64,000 nucleotides of DNA, taken from UBA1181 sp045600225. Its GTDB lineage: Bacteria; Bacteroidota; Bacteroidia; Bacteroidales; Paludibacteraceae. The stretch spans positions 39,580 through 103,579 of the forward strand of contig JAZRXL010000079.1 in the NCBI GenBank assembly GCA_045600225.1, in the 5' to 3' direction. Under the pieces are notes generated by a model, which was not told the DNA's origin, made no database searches, and saw only the letters and a program-made list of their open reading frames with translations. Within the stretch, counting starts at the first letter, position 1; every line of letters starts with the position of its first letter. The position numbers and the translations under genes are program-made. Shown in pieces: positions 1 through 8,866 of the stretch.

Positions 1-18
1 GGATTAGTCATTTGGTAA

Positions 19-1698
19 ATGATAGGAAAACTGAAAAAAATATACGACTTGGTCCCTGTTCCTTCGAAGAAGAGTTCGAAGGAGGTTGCCGTGTGGATAT
101 TTAAACAGTTGAACATTGAGTTTACGAAAGAAGATGTTTCGGACGGTGTTATAACTTATAGTTTTTCCTTCCAGGATGCATTCTTCCATATGTCTTGCTT
201 CGAAGGACAACCAGATGTAGTTGTGAATTTTTACTACGTCTTTGTTGAGAAATATGAGTTAAGACAGGGAATTGCATATCTTTGTAATCGATTGAATAGG
301 GAGTATCATCATGCAACATTCTTTTATTCTTATGGAGAGGATGAAAATGATGTCTCTGTTCATTTGAAAAACACCTTTACTCTAACAGATACCAATTTGG
401 AAAATAAGAAGGTGTTTACGGATAAGTTAGGGGAATTGTTCTCTTTGAGAAGATTGTTTGATGATGAGTTCCGCGGTTTAAGAAGCTCATTTGAGAAGAG
501 TGATAGAGTGGATGTCTTGGATGAACTTCAAATGGAGAAACGAGCAAAGTATTTGCTGTTGGAGCAGGAGATTTCGAACCAGCATTACCCGGTCATCCGA
601 ACTCAGTTTCAACATTTAGTGTTGACTCCTAACGATATATTTACTTTCTCAGGAAAGTTCCTTCCTCAAGAGAATGTAGAGAAGATATCTTTTGTATATG
701 TTCATCATTTTCAAGAGGAGATTGCGAAGGAGGATTTTGCTTCTTATAATGTTGCAGCAAAGATTAGAGAACTTCGTGAGAATCTAAGACAGGAGGGTAC
801 GGGCGAAAAGGATCGATACATTTTGTCCGTCTCTTGTAATGATGGCAGCTTCTATTCTGCCAATATGATTTGGCAGTCGGAATCTAAAACGTCCGATTAT
901 TATATGCTTACGATCAATAGCCCATTCGTACTTAAGAAATCGGAAGTGGTTACTGAGTCGGAACAACCACTGAATGTGGTTTATGTGTTGGATAAATCAA
1001 AATCCAACAACGAAGCAGAGGCAAAGTACATGATAGATGATGCTATTGATAAGGCTAAGTCGGGTAGGTACGATGAGTTGAATGACGATCAGAAGGTGTT
1101 GGTGAACTTTGCCAACTGGACGATAAAAGAGGATTTGTACTGGGGGTATAAGTATTTTAATGACAAGTGTTATTTCCAGGCAATCAAACACTTTGAGTGC
1201 GTATTAGGTGCCATTCATCCTGTATTCGACACGCTAACTAAAAAGCAGAAGACAGATATTTTGGGTGTCTATTTTAGAACAGGTTTCGCTTATACTGAAT
1301 TGAATGTTTATTCAAAGGCACTTTATTATTTGGATATACCTTATTGCTTCGGAAATTTGGATGGATGCATGGCTTATATAACCTGTCTTCTAAAGGCAAA
1401 AGATTTCCGAGCATCTGACATAATAGAGAATCAACTTAGCATGATAACCGAGAGGTTGCGAGATTATGATGAGGAGGATGAGGTACCTGATAGTTATATG
1501 GAGTATCGAAACTTCTTACTTCGTAATAGGGTGATTATGTTGATTGATAAAAAGAAGTATGGACACGCAGAAGATATGTTGAACCGAATGTTAAAGGAAG
1601 ATGACGAAGGTTTACGTATATTTGCAGAGTCTGAGTTGTCTTATTTGAAGACATTAAAGGAAAAAGAAGAAAAGGACGAAGAAAATAAGAAAGAATGA
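19..1698 (+). CDS. TPR-containing hypothetical protein, possible YbjN-like N-terminus
   Basis: A 559-residue protein with no signal peptide and no membrane segment, so probably cytoplasmic. The first 150 residues alternate predicted strands and helices and resemble, by eye only, the YbjN/secretion-chaperone fold (segments such as VVVNFYYVFVEKYELRQG). The C-terminal third (about residues 355-545) is helical with TPR-like pairs, for example the stretch around YFRTGFAYTELNVYSKALYY. The last 15 residues are almost all Lys and Glu. The ATG at 19 is the first in frame; an upstream start outside the window cannot be excluded, although TAG at 6-8 is close by. The GH9 gene follows after 28 nt, so the two are probably co-transcribed. 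I do not recognise a function; TPR regions usually mediate protein contacts. Confidence 0.8.
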   Translation: MIGKLKKIYDLVPVPSKKSSKEVAVWIFKQLNIEFTKEDVSDGVITYSFSFQDAFFHMSCFEGQPDVVVNFYYVFVEKYELRQGIAYLCNRLNREYHHATFFYSYGEDENDVSVHLKNTFTLTDTNLENKKVFTDKLGELFSLRRLFDDEFRGLRSSFEKSDRVDVLDELQMEKRAKYLLLEQEISNQHYPVIRTQFQHLVLTPNDIFTFSGKFLPQENVEKISFVYVHHFQEEIAKEDFASYNVAAKIRELRENLRQEGTGEKDRYILSVSCNDGSFYSANMIWQSESKTSDYYMLTINSPFVLKKSEVVTESEQPLNVVYVLDKSKSNNEAEAKYMIDDAIDKAKSGRYDELNDDQKVLVNFANWTIKEDLYWGYKYFNDKCYFQAIKHFECVLGAIHPVFDTLTKKQKTDILGVYFRTGFAYTELNVYSKALYYLDIPYCFGNLDGCMAYITCLLKAKDFRASDIIENQLSMITERLRDYDEEDEVPDSYMEYRNFLLRNRVIMLIDKKKYGHAEDMLNRMLKEDDEGLRIFAESELSYLKTLKEKEEKDEENKKE

Positions 1699-1726
1699 AT
1701 AAGTATAAAGTATAAATGTTTTGCGT

Positions 1727-3424
1727 ATGAGAAAGAATTTGGTTTTATTATGGATGGCTCTCTCTTTGTGTTTTGCGGTGCAAGCACAAAAGTTGGTTAG
1801 GGTTAATCAAGTAGGGTATTCGACAGGTTTGCCAAAGGTTGCTACTGTAGCCGAAATGGATGCGTCTGTTTATGAAATTAAAAGGGTAAAAACGGACGAG
1901 GTGGTATATCGTGGTAATTTGGATAAAGGTTTTTTATGGAACCAATCAAGAGAAACAATCCAGAAAATTGATTTTTCTGCCTTTTGTAAGGAGGGAACCT
2001 ATTATATTCAGGTAGGTGATGAAAAGTCATATCCATTTGTGATTTCGGCAAACAACACTTTCAGAGAACTTACATCCAGTGTTATTCGTGCTTTCTATTA
2101 CTGGCGTTCGTCAATCGCCATAGAGGCTCCATACTCTGTTTTTAGAGGCACGGATTATTCGCGTGCTTTGGGACACCCTGATACATTGGTGTATGTTCAC
2201 AAGAGAGCCGCTACAGAGAAGAGACATGCAGAGTCTGTTATCTCATCACCAAAGGGATGGTATGATGCAGGTGATTATAACAAGTATGTGGTTAATGCGG
2301 GTATCTCTTTGCATCAGATGATAATGTCGTACGAATTATTCCCTGACTATTATAAGAATTTAGATTTGAATATTCCGGAAAGTTCAGATTCTCTTCCTGA
2401 TTTTTACAATGAGTTGAAATGGGAGACAGACTGGTTACTTTCTATGCAAGACCCTGAAGATGGAGGTGTGTATCACAAGTTGACTACTTTGCGTTTCTCT
2501 GGTTTTGTTCAACCAGTAGCAGATGTGGCAGATCGTTATGTGGTTCAGAAGTCGACAACTGCAACATTGGATTTCGTTTCTGAAATGGCGATGTTCTCAA
2601 GGGTTTTCAAGGAGATAGATCCTGATTACTCGGCAAAGGCGTTGGCAGCGGCAAAGAAGGCATGGAACTGGGCTGAAAAGAATCCAAATGTGTTGTATGA
2701 GAATCCTGAAGATGTCTTTACAGGTACTTATTCAGATAATGATGTAAGTGATGAATTCTTTTGGGCAGCCTCAGAAATGTTATTGGCAACCGGAGAGAAG
2801 GCATACTACGACCGATTGGATTTTATTCAAAAGTTTGAATCACCACAATGGCGATATGTAAATACATTAGGTTTGCTTTCTTTGAGACTTCATTTGGATG
2901 AGTTGCCTTCTTATGTAGATAAGAAATTAATTGACAATAAGTTCAAGAGCCTTTCTCAAAGCGTTTATAATCTATTCAAATTCTCTTCAGGTCGTGTTGC
3001 TTTGAAGAAGTTTGAGTGGGGTAGCAATGGTGATATTGCTATTAATGGAAATATCTTAGGATTGGCTTATATCTTCTATAAGGATAAGAGGTATTTGGAG
3101 GCAATGGTTGCCAATTTCGATTATTTGATGGGTGCAAATCCGACAGACTATTGCTTTGTCTCTTGCTTCGGATCGAAGTACCCTAAGCGTCTACACGACA
3201 GAAGAAGTTCCAGTGATGGTATAGATGAGCCTATTCCTGGTTATGTGTGTGGAGGTGCTAACCCTAATCAGTTGTCTGATTGCGGTCGTTCTAATTATCC
3301 ATCTCTTTCACCTGCAAGATGCTATTTGGATGAGCAATGCAGTTATTCAACGAATGAGATTGCTATCAATTGGAATGCTCCGTTGGTTTTGTTGGCCTCA
3401 ATGATGGAAAATTTGGGTAGGTAA
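1727..3424 (+). CDS. Glycoside hydrolase family 9 (endoglucanase), secreted
   Basis: Predicted GH9 beta-1,4-glucanase acting on cellulose or mixed-linkage glucan. A signal peptide (MRKNLVLLWMALSLC, ending around VQAQ) is followed by the Ig-like CelD_N domain (VRVNQVGYSTGLPKVATV, to about residue 95) and an (alpha/alpha)6 catalytic domain. The family signature GWYDAGDYNKYVVNAG, with the catalytic-base aspartates, lies near residue 185, and the C-terminal signature NEIAINWNAPLV, with the acid Glu, near residue 548. Length is normal for a CelD_N-GH9 enzyme without a carbohydrate-binding module or T9SS tail, so it is probably periplasmic or surface exposed. A TTG at 1721 is in frame, but the ATG at 1727 gives the better signal peptide. 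It follows the TPR gene by 28 nt and ends at a strong terminator. No SusCD pair is nearby. Confidence 0.93.
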   Translation: MRKNLVLLWMALSLCFAVQAQKLVRVNQVGYSTGLPKVATVAEMDASVYEIKRVKTDEVVYRGNLDKGFLWNQSRETIQKIDFSAFCKEGTYYIQVGDEKSYPFVISANNTFRELTSSVIRAFYYWRSSIAIEAPYSVFRGTDYSRALGHPDTLVYVHKRAATEKRHAESVISSPKGWYDAGDYNKYVVNAGISLHQMIMSYELFPDYYKNLDLNIPESSDSLPDFYNELKWETDWLLSMQDPEDGGVYHKLTTLRFSGFVQPVADVADRYVVQKSTTATLDFVSEMAMFSRVFKEIDPDYSAKALAAAKKAWNWAEKNPNVLYENPEDVFTGTYSDNDVSDEFFWAASEMLLATGEKAYYDRLDFIQKFESPQWRYVNTLGLLSLRLHLDELPSYVDKKLIDNKFKSLSQSVYNLFKFSSGRVALKKFEWGSNGDIAINGNILGLAYIFYKDKRYLEAMVANFDYLMGANPTDYCFVSCFGSKYPKRLHDRRSSSDGIDEPIPGYVCGGANPNQLSDCGRSNYPSLSPARCYLDEQCSYSTNEIAINWNAPLVLLASMMENLGR

Positions 3425-3440
3425 TCCTATAATGCATAAA

Positions 3441-3480
3441 AAAGAGAAGCGCGTAAGGAAATCCTTATGCGCTTCTCTTT
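3441..3480. terminator. Bidirectional intrinsic terminator between GH9 and luxR-type gene
   Basis: An 18-bp inverted repeat (3441-3458 with 3463-3480) with a 4-nt loop and one G/T pair. It has A-runs on the left and T-runs on the right, so it can end both the rightward GH9 transcript and the leftward iron/redox operon. Confidence 0.9.
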
Positions 3481-3492
3481 TCGGGCTTATTA

Positions 3493-4080
3493 TTATCTTA
3501 TTTCATTTTCGGAGATTAGATTGTTTAACAAGGCATAGATGGTTAAACCAGATATTGATTTGATATTTGTCTTGCTCGTGATGTTTTTTCTGTGAGCGAT
3601 TACCGTATGGATGGAGATGTTTAATTGATCTGCAATTTCCTTGTTGGTAAGACCTTTGGCTACAAGCACGAGTACATCTTTCTCTCTTGTTGACAATTCA
3701 CAGTTGTCAGAGCCGCTTTCTCTGCTCTCTTTGGCTGATGCTTTCCTCAGTTTAGAGAGTAGTGTGGCAACTTCATCGTCCAATTCTATTGTTCCATCGA
3801 AAAGATCTAACTCTTGTGTCGAAACAAAAGATGTTTGCAACGCAAAGATTATCATATCTTCATGACTATCTCTCCAATCTTGGAGGGTCTTAGACAATTG
3901 AAAGTCTCCTATAAGACGGGGATTCACAATTAGAATATCCGTGTTCGGAGAGATGGCTGTGGAACTTAAGGAACGTACAGTCTTTGTAATCTTAAATTCC
4001 GGACTGCTTTCGATAATGGATTGTAATCCCTCTGCAAGAATAACGGATGATTCGACTATGATGATGTTTTTCTTCTTCAT
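3493..4080 (-). CDS. LuxR-type DNA-binding regulator with degenerate receiver domain
   Basis: A 195-residue regulator. The C-terminal 65 residues form a clear LuxR/FixJ HTH (LSTREKDVLVLVAKGLTNKE, then the recognition helix near ISIHTVIAHRKNI). The N-terminal 120 residues align in layout with a response-regulator receiver, but the expected acidic pair is replaced (IIIVESSVIL) and the phospho-acceptor position reads DILIVNP, with Asn where Asp is expected. It is therefore probably a pseudo-receiver that is not phosphorylated. Its ATG (4080-4078) overlaps the TAA of the upstream hemerythrin gene (TAATG), which implies translational coupling; the longer frame starting at 4101 would lie inside that gene. 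Last gene of the feo operon. Activation by redox or protein contact is inference. Confidence 0.85.
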   Translation of the reverse strand: MKKKNIIIVESSVILAEGLQSIIESSPEFKITKTVRSLSSTAISPNTDILIVNPRLIGDFQLSKTLQDWRDSHEDMIIFALQTSFVSTQELDLFDGTIELDDEVATLLSKLRKASAKESRESGSDNCELSTREKDVLVLVAKGLTNKEIADQLNISIHTVIAHRKNITSKTNIKSISGLTIYALLNNLISENEIR

Positions 4081-4754
4081 TATTTTTCGCCCTCCATCCA
4101 TTTAACATAAGGAATGAGGATCTTCTCCTCTATGACTTCATGTTTTGCCAAGTCTTTAGACAGTTGTGTTATGTCAAACCAAACGCCAATGCGTTCGTTT
4201 GGCATAATGTCTGCAGGAAGGTATTTTATGATGATATTGGTAAGGTCACTCAACTTATCTTCTATGTTGTCGTGACTCTCTAATATCTCTTTCAAATCAT
4301 ATTTGTTATTGATATTTTTGCATTCTTCGTTTAGAGAAGGGAAAAGCGACTCTTCCTCGTTCTTGAAATGATTGGCAACCTCATCGTTATATTCCTGATA
4401 GAATTTTAGTAGGACAGAACCAATGGGACCCGCTTCTTTCGCAATTTTCTCCACATGTTTGCCTATGTGTATCAATCTATGGTTTAGGTAGTAGTCGTGC
4501 GATGCAATTAGATAGTTTATTAGATGCTCTTTGTCGATGGATTGAATGTCTTCTTCTGTAGGTGTATACTGATCGAATGTGTATACATTGCACAATAGAA
4601 GAAAGAGGTTGATAGGAACATTCCCTTCTTTACAGACCTCTTCCACACGCTTTTCTCCAAAGCCTAACTTCATTTTAAAGCGTGGAAGCATTAGTATCAA
4701 TTGAGGATTAGCCTCTAGTAGCTCTTCTAATTTTTGTTTCTTGGTGAATTTCAT
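4080..4754 (-). CDS. Hemerythrin-domain protein, RIC/ScdA-like with degenerate DUF542
   Basis: A 224-residue protein with a four-helix hemerythrin (HHE) domain at about 75-220. Di-iron ligand motifs are visible: SHDYYLNHRL, ANHFKNEEESLFPSL, ESHDNIEDKL and AKHEVIEEKILIPY. The N-terminal 60 residues resemble the DUF542/ScdA_N domain of RIC (YtfE) iron-sulfur repair proteins, but the usual Cys-Cys is absent: the equivalent stretch reads MKLGFGEKRVEEVC. Known hemerythrin proteins of this type bind O2 or NO, or donate iron for Fe-S repair; which applies here is open. It lies 6 nt after the small Cys-rich gene downstream of feoAB and is translationally coupled to the LuxR-type regulator, so a sensor role for that regulator is plausible. 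Confidence 0.85.
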   Translation of the reverse strand: MKFTKKQKLEELLEANPQLILMLPRFKMKLGFGEKRVEEVCKEGNVPINLFLLLCNVYTFDQYTPTEEDIQSIDKEHLINYLIASHDYYLNHRLIHIGKHVEKIAKEAGPIGSVLLKFYQEYNDEVANHFKNEEESLFPSLNEECKNINNKYDLKEILESHDNIEDKLSDLTNIIIKYLPADIMPNERIGVWFDITQLSKDLAKHEVIEEKILIPYVKWMEGEK

Positions 4755-4760
4755 ATCTAC

Positions 4761-4952
4761 TTATTTAGAAACTTTTTTATTGCATTGTGAGGATAATAGG
4801 CATCCACTACATCCTTGTTGGTTGTTGCCTGCACAACTACCATCCTCACAGCCACATCCGCATTTCTTTGAGAAGAAAAGTCTGCGGATGCTCCATACGA
4901 CTGCGGCAATGATAACGATACCGACAATTATGGTTTGTGTTTCTGTGCCCAT
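4761..4952 (-). CDS. FeoB-associated Cys-rich membrane protein
   Basis: A 63-residue protein with one N-terminal membrane helix (about residues 7-25, TIIVGIVIIAAVVWSIRRLF) followed by a cytoplasmic tail with seven cysteines (CGCGC, SC, GCSGC, QC). This is the layout of the FeoB-associated Cys-rich family found beside feoB in Bacteroidota and Firmicutes, where it is thought to aid Fe2+ transfer. It starts 10 nt after the end of feoAB and precedes the hemerythrin gene by 6 nt, inside the same operon. The exact biochemical role of the family is not settled. Confidence 0.85.
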   Translation of the reverse strand: MGTETQTIIVGIVIIAAVVWSIRRLFFSKKCGCGCEDGSCAGNNQQGCSGCLLSSQCNKKVSK

Positions 4953-4962
4953 AGGAGTGTGT

Positions 4963-7437
4963 TTAAATGATTAAACTGCCAATTTGATGGATAAGGAATG
5001 AGATGATCCAAGCCACGCAAGTTGTATAGACGATAGAAATTCCCGCCCATTTCCAACTTGATTCCTTGGCAATTGCCGTGATGGCTGCCACGCAAGGAAA
5101 GTAAAGTAAAACGAATACCATAAATCCAAAGGCAACCAATGGCGTGATAGGCATGTCGCTATTCGTTGCTTGTGCTTGAAGGGCTGTTTTTAAGTTTTCA
5201 GACTCTTCATTGGCACCTAGATCTGCGTGGTAGAGGATACCCATAGAGGTGACGATGATCTCTTTGGCTGCAGCTCCTGTCAAGATGCTCACACCCATCT
5301 TCCAATTGAATCCTAATGGTTTTACTGCAGGCTCTATAAACTTGCCAATTTTCCCAATGTAGGAGTTCTCGCTTTGTGCAGCGGCGCGCTCGATATTCAG
5401 ATGCGTAAGAGTCTCTTCTTTTTCACTTTCGCAAATGGTTGTGTTATTTTCTACAACAGAGATCTGCTCATCAATTCGATCTGTCTCGGCATTGTGAGTA
5501 GGGAAGTAGGAAAGAGCCCAGATAAGTATGGATGCTACTAAAATGACTGACCCCATCTTTTTCAGGTACTGAACGGCCTTCTCCCACATATGAATTACCG
5601 TGTTTCTTGTAGAAGGAATACGGTATGGAGGAAGCTCCATAACGAATTGTTCAGAATTGTCTTTGAAGATGGTTTTCTTCAGTAACATGGCAGTTAGTAC
5701 AGCCATTACGATACCGATAAGGTATATGGTTAGCAAAATCAAAGCTTGGTTGGTTTCGAAAAAGGCTGCCACAAAGAGTAGGTATACCGGAAGTCTTGCT
5801 GAACAAGACATAAACGGAATGGCCATCATTGTAATGATGCGATCTTTAGGATTCTCCAATGTGCGTGTTGCCATGATAGCAGGTACACCACAACCAAAAC
5901 CTGTTAGTAATGGAATGAATGATTTTCCGTGCAGCCCCATTTTATGCATCACCTTATCCATAATGAATGCGGCTCTTGCCATATATCCAGTGTCTTCCAA
6001 TAGAGATATAAAGAAGAAGAGGATAAGAATGTTTGGTAAGAATACAATCACTCCCCCCACGCCAGCAATGATACCGTCTACAATCAGATCGGCTAACATA
6101 CCTTCTCCTAAAACGGAACGCATTAAATCTCCGAATTGGTTAACCAACCACTCAATACCTGCTTGCGGGTATGCACCTATTGTAAATGTAGCTTCAAACA
6201 TCACCCAAAGGAATAGGATTAGAACCGGGAATCCCAACCATTTGTTGGTCAACACCTCATCGATTGCGTAGCCCAACTCCTTCTTGTTGTCGGTGGTTTT
6301 GGTCATTGTTTCTCTAAGTGCACCACGGATGAAACCATATTTTGCATTTGTGATGATGCTTACTGCATCTTCATCGTATTCGTTTTCAATCTCGGCGCGA
6401 CACTTGTCTACGGTTTGTTGAATCTTCGTAATATCACCTATATGGTCTTTTAGGTGTTTGTAAGTTACAGAATCATTTTCTAGTAACTTGATGGCAACGT
6501 ATCTGAAAGGAAAGTCGACCGCGATATCTGCGTGATCTGCAATCATTGGTTTAATCTTACTGATGGCATTCTCCAATTCTGGTCCGTAGTTGATGTGGAT
6601 ATGTTTGGTGATTTCATCCGTCTCTTCGTATACGGTAATGATGTGTTGTAATACGTGTTCGATACCTTCTCCCGTTTTTGAGATGGTAGCGGCACAAGGG
6701 AATCCCAACATCTTTTCAAGTTGAGACACATCCAATTTTATACCTTTGTTTTCTAACTCATCAAACATGTTGAGTGCCATTACCATGCGCACATTCATAT
6801 CAATAAGCTGAGTGGTTAGGAAAAGGTTTCTTTCCAAGTTGGCTGAGTCTACAATGTTGAGGATCACATCGGGATGTTGCTCGGTGATGTATTCTCTTAC
6901 ATATAGTTCTTCTGGAGAGTATTCTGTGATTGAATAAGTTCCAGGAAGGTCAACTAAGTTGATTGTATAATCGTTTAGGTAAAAAGTTCCAACCTTCGAT
7001 GCTACAGTTACGCCGCTGTAGTTTCCTACATGTTCGCGTAATCCAGTAGCGTGGTTGAAAAAGGATGTTTTTCCGCAATTAGGATTACCTACTAATGCAA
7101 CCGTAATGGTCTTAGTTTTCTCTTTTATTCTGTTCTGTACATCTTCTGAGAAGGTGCGGTTATAGTCGGAACTTTCTGTTGCGGAACTCTCTTCTACACT
7201 AATTACTTCAATGTGACTTGCTTCGCTACGTCTTAAAGAGACGTGGCTTTGCATGATTTTGTATTCGATAGGGTCTTGTAGTGGAGCATTTTTCAAAACA
7301 GATACACGCTCTCCTTTTACGAACCCCATCTCCATAACGCGATGGCGGAAACCTCCGTGACCATTGACTTTGACAATCACACATTCCTCTCCCTCGGATA
7401 TGTCTGCAAGCGTTTTCTTTATCTCTTCTGAGTTCAT
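4963..7437 (-). CDS. feoB: Fused FeoA-FeoB ferrous iron transporter
   Basis: Inner-membrane Fe2+ uptake protein of 824 residues. Residues 1-75 are a FeoA (SH3-like) domain (VMEMGFVKGERVSVLKNAPL). The G-protein domain follows, with G1 GNPNCGKT (117-124), a G2 threonine in GVTV (142-145), G3 DLPG (163-166) and G4 NMFD, and then the guanine-dissociation-inhibitor-like helical domain. The C-terminal half is polytopic, with the conserved gating-region motifs LTGFGCGVPAIMATRTL and GAAAKEIIVTSMGILY. FeoA-FeoB fusions are usual in Bacteroidales, where separate FeoA is absent. It sits between an OprB-like porin (27 nt upstream) and a Cys-rich companion, so the operon may cover outer- and inner-membrane steps. 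Iron regulation is likely, but I could not identify a Fur box. Confidence 0.96.
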   Translation of the reverse strand: MNSEEIKKTLADISEGEECVIVKVNGHGGFRHRVMEMGFVKGERVSVLKNAPLQDPIEYKIMQSHVSLRRSEASHIEVISVEESSATESSDYNRTFSEDVQNRIKEKTKTITVALVGNPNCGKTSFFNHATGLREHVGNYSGVTVASKVGTFYLNDYTINLVDLPGTYSITEYSPEELYVREYITEQHPDVILNIVDSANLERNLFLTTQLIDMNVRMVMALNMFDELENKGIKLDVSQLEKMLGFPCAATISKTGEGIEHVLQHIITVYEETDEITKHIHINYGPELENAISKIKPMIADHADIAVDFPFRYVAIKLLENDSVTYKHLKDHIGDITKIQQTVDKCRAEIENEYDEDAVSIITNAKYGFIRGALRETMTKTTDNKKELGYAIDEVLTNKWLGFPVLILFLWVMFEATFTIGAYPQAGIEWLVNQFGDLMRSVLGEGMLADLIVDGIIAGVGGVIVFLPNILILFFFISLLEDTGYMARAAFIMDKVMHKMGLHGKSFIPLLTGFGCGVPAIMATRTLENPKDRIITMMAIPFMSCSARLPVYLLFVAAFFETNQALILLTIYLIGIVMAVLTAMLLKKTIFKDNSEQFVMELPPYRIPSTRNTVIHMWEKAVQYLKKMGSVILVASILIWALSYFPTHNAETDRIDEQISVVENNTTICESEKEETLTHLNIERAAAQSENSYIGKIGKFIEPAVKPLGFNWKMGVSILTGAAAKEIIVTSMGILYHADLGANEESENLKTALQAQATNSDMPITPLVAFGFMVFVLLYFPCVAAITAIAKESSWKWAGISIVYTTCVAWIISFLIHQIGSLII

Positions 7438-7463
7438 ATGTCGTATTTTTTTATTCAGATGAA

Positions 7464-8582
7464 TTATAGAACAAATCCCACTCTCAATATGATTGCAAGA
7501 GCATTTTTTAGATTTGCTTCCGAAGACGGGTTAAGTATATATTGAATGTCAGGCTGAATGTATAACATTCTCAATGCCTGATATTTGTATGTTAGCTCTA
7601 TGATAGTCTCGTGCTTCTCCTCGTTGTCTTGAAGATTGGAAATACAGCCAATTCCTAACACATCTTCATATCTTTTTGCAAAGATACTGTGAAAATTAAC
7701 ACCAGTGCAGAGCATTGCGAAAATTTCGTTTCTCTTTTTGGGTGCAAAGGCAAATTTAGAGAAAAGGGTTACGGTCTCATTGAAAGGGTGGTCGCCCGAC
7801 GCATAAAAACCAAATTGTTTAGTAGATGTTAGGAAGTGACTGCCCAGCTTTAGATTACCAGCTTTTTCGTTGGTTAAATGAACTTCTGTGGCAATTAGGT
7901 AACCATCTTTTCGGTTGAGTTTCCATTTTAGATTTCCTTTGTTTTCATCCAATGATTCAGCTAATCCGTCGTATATGCAAGTTTGCCAACGCCAATGATC
8001 TGATATGTTCCATCCAAATTCGAGTCCAAGTCCTGTTGTGGGATAGACAGGTAGCGGTAGGTTGTAGCTCAAGACGCTATTGATGCCAAACGATGAATGA
8101 ATGAAATGAAGTGTTTCATCCGATGATGCAAAGTTGGTGTTGAAGTCTTGTAGACCTATAGAGATGTCGAATCGGTTTTTAATGTTTTGCTTGTACAAAA
8201 CTTCATAAAGGAATGTGTAATTTCCTACTTCGTCATTGTTTGCGGAGAAAAGATCTCCAATGAGTTCAGAAGAAAAACCATCACCATGAGTGTTCATTCC
8301 ACTGATTTGAAATTCGCCACCTTCCCATCCTCCAGCCCTCTCAATGTCGAAGGCAAAACCTAACCACGCAGCACCGATATATTTGACTCCGCTTTTGATT
8401 CCTCCCAACGTGTTGGAAGACACATCGCCGAAATATTCGAACGAACAGCTAAATGCGTGCTCAACTTTTTTCGTTTTGTTCTCTACAGAAAAGACGGTCG
8501 TACTGTCTTGTGCAGAGAGATGAGCATTGGAGTAGCAGAATGCAATGAGTCCTATCATTGTGTGACGTAAATTTTTTTCCAT
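7464..8582 (-). CDS. OprB-like outer membrane porin at the head of the feo operon
   Basis: A 372-residue protein with a signal peptide (to about AHLSAQ, residue 25) followed by alternating amphipathic strands and ending in RVGFVL, a terminal aromatic-hydrophobic strand typical of outer-membrane beta-barrels. Segments GGIKSGVKYIGAAWLGFAFD, PVYPTTGLGLEFGW and LYIQPDIQYILNPSS match the layout of OprB carbohydrate-selective porins, often found as a short variant in Bacteroidota. It is the first gene of the operon leading into feoAB, with a 26-nt gap. The position suggests a role in passage of ferrous iron or a chelate across the outer membrane, but OprB relatives are usually sugar porins, so this is inference only. 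Confidence 0.75.
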   Translation of the reverse strand: MEKNLRHTMIGLIAFCYSNAHLSAQDSTTVFSVENKTKKVEHAFSCSFEYFGDVSSNTLGGIKSGVKYIGAAWLGFAFDIERAGGWEGGEFQISGMNTHGDGFSSELIGDLFSANNDEVGNYTFLYEVLYKQNIKNRFDISIGLQDFNTNFASSDETLHFIHSSFGINSVLSYNLPLPVYPTTGLGLEFGWNISDHWRWQTCIYDGLAESLDENKGNLKWKLNRKDGYLIATEVHLTNEKAGNLKLGSHFLTSTKQFGFYASGDHPFNETVTLFSKFAFAPKKRNEIFAMLCTGVNFHSIFAKRYEDVLGIGCISNLQDNEEKHETIIELTYKYQALRMLYIQPDIQYILNPSSEANLKNALAIILRVGFVL

Positions 8583-8775
8583 TATTCCTATTCTTTTGAA
8601 AGCAAAGCTCGGATTTTCATTTTTATTGAGGAATAGTTATTTGTGGCTATTATTGAAGATCTGAATAACCATATATGGGGAGGTGTGATTCAATTCTCCA
8701 TAACTATGCCTCCAAAGAAATAGCATCCACAGCGTTATTTTATTTGTGTAAATGTGCAATAATAACAAGTAGTTA

Positions 8776-8788
8776 TTCTCCAGGAGAA
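8776..8788. promoter_or_regulatory. 13-bp palindrome upstream of the feo operon
   Basis: TTCTCCAGGAGAA is a perfect dyad, overlapping the end of a second inverted repeat (AATAAC, 5 nt, GTTATT; 8761-8777). It lies in the 284-bp gap between the feo operon start (8582) and the end of the bat operon (8867). It may be an operator for the leftward operon; no known site was recognised, and no clear TAnnTTTG element is present in this gap. Confidence 0.3.
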
Positions 8789-8823
8789 AATCACAAGAAC
8801 TAGTTACAAGTACTATGTAAATA

Positions 8824-8858
8824 AAAAAGATATTATAGCAAAGCCATAATATCTTTTT
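8824..8858 (-). terminator. Intrinsic terminator of the bat operon
   Basis: A perfect 13-bp stem (8824-8836 with 8846-8858) with a 9-nt loop. The stem ends in an A/T run, so the leftward transcript ends in U residues just after batE. Confidence 0.85.
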
Positions 8859-8866
8859 CTGTCGAT

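Noticed and set aside
3493..4080. A complete two-component system in the feo operon
   Set aside because: There is no histidine kinase gene, and the receiver lacks the phospho-acceptor Asp.
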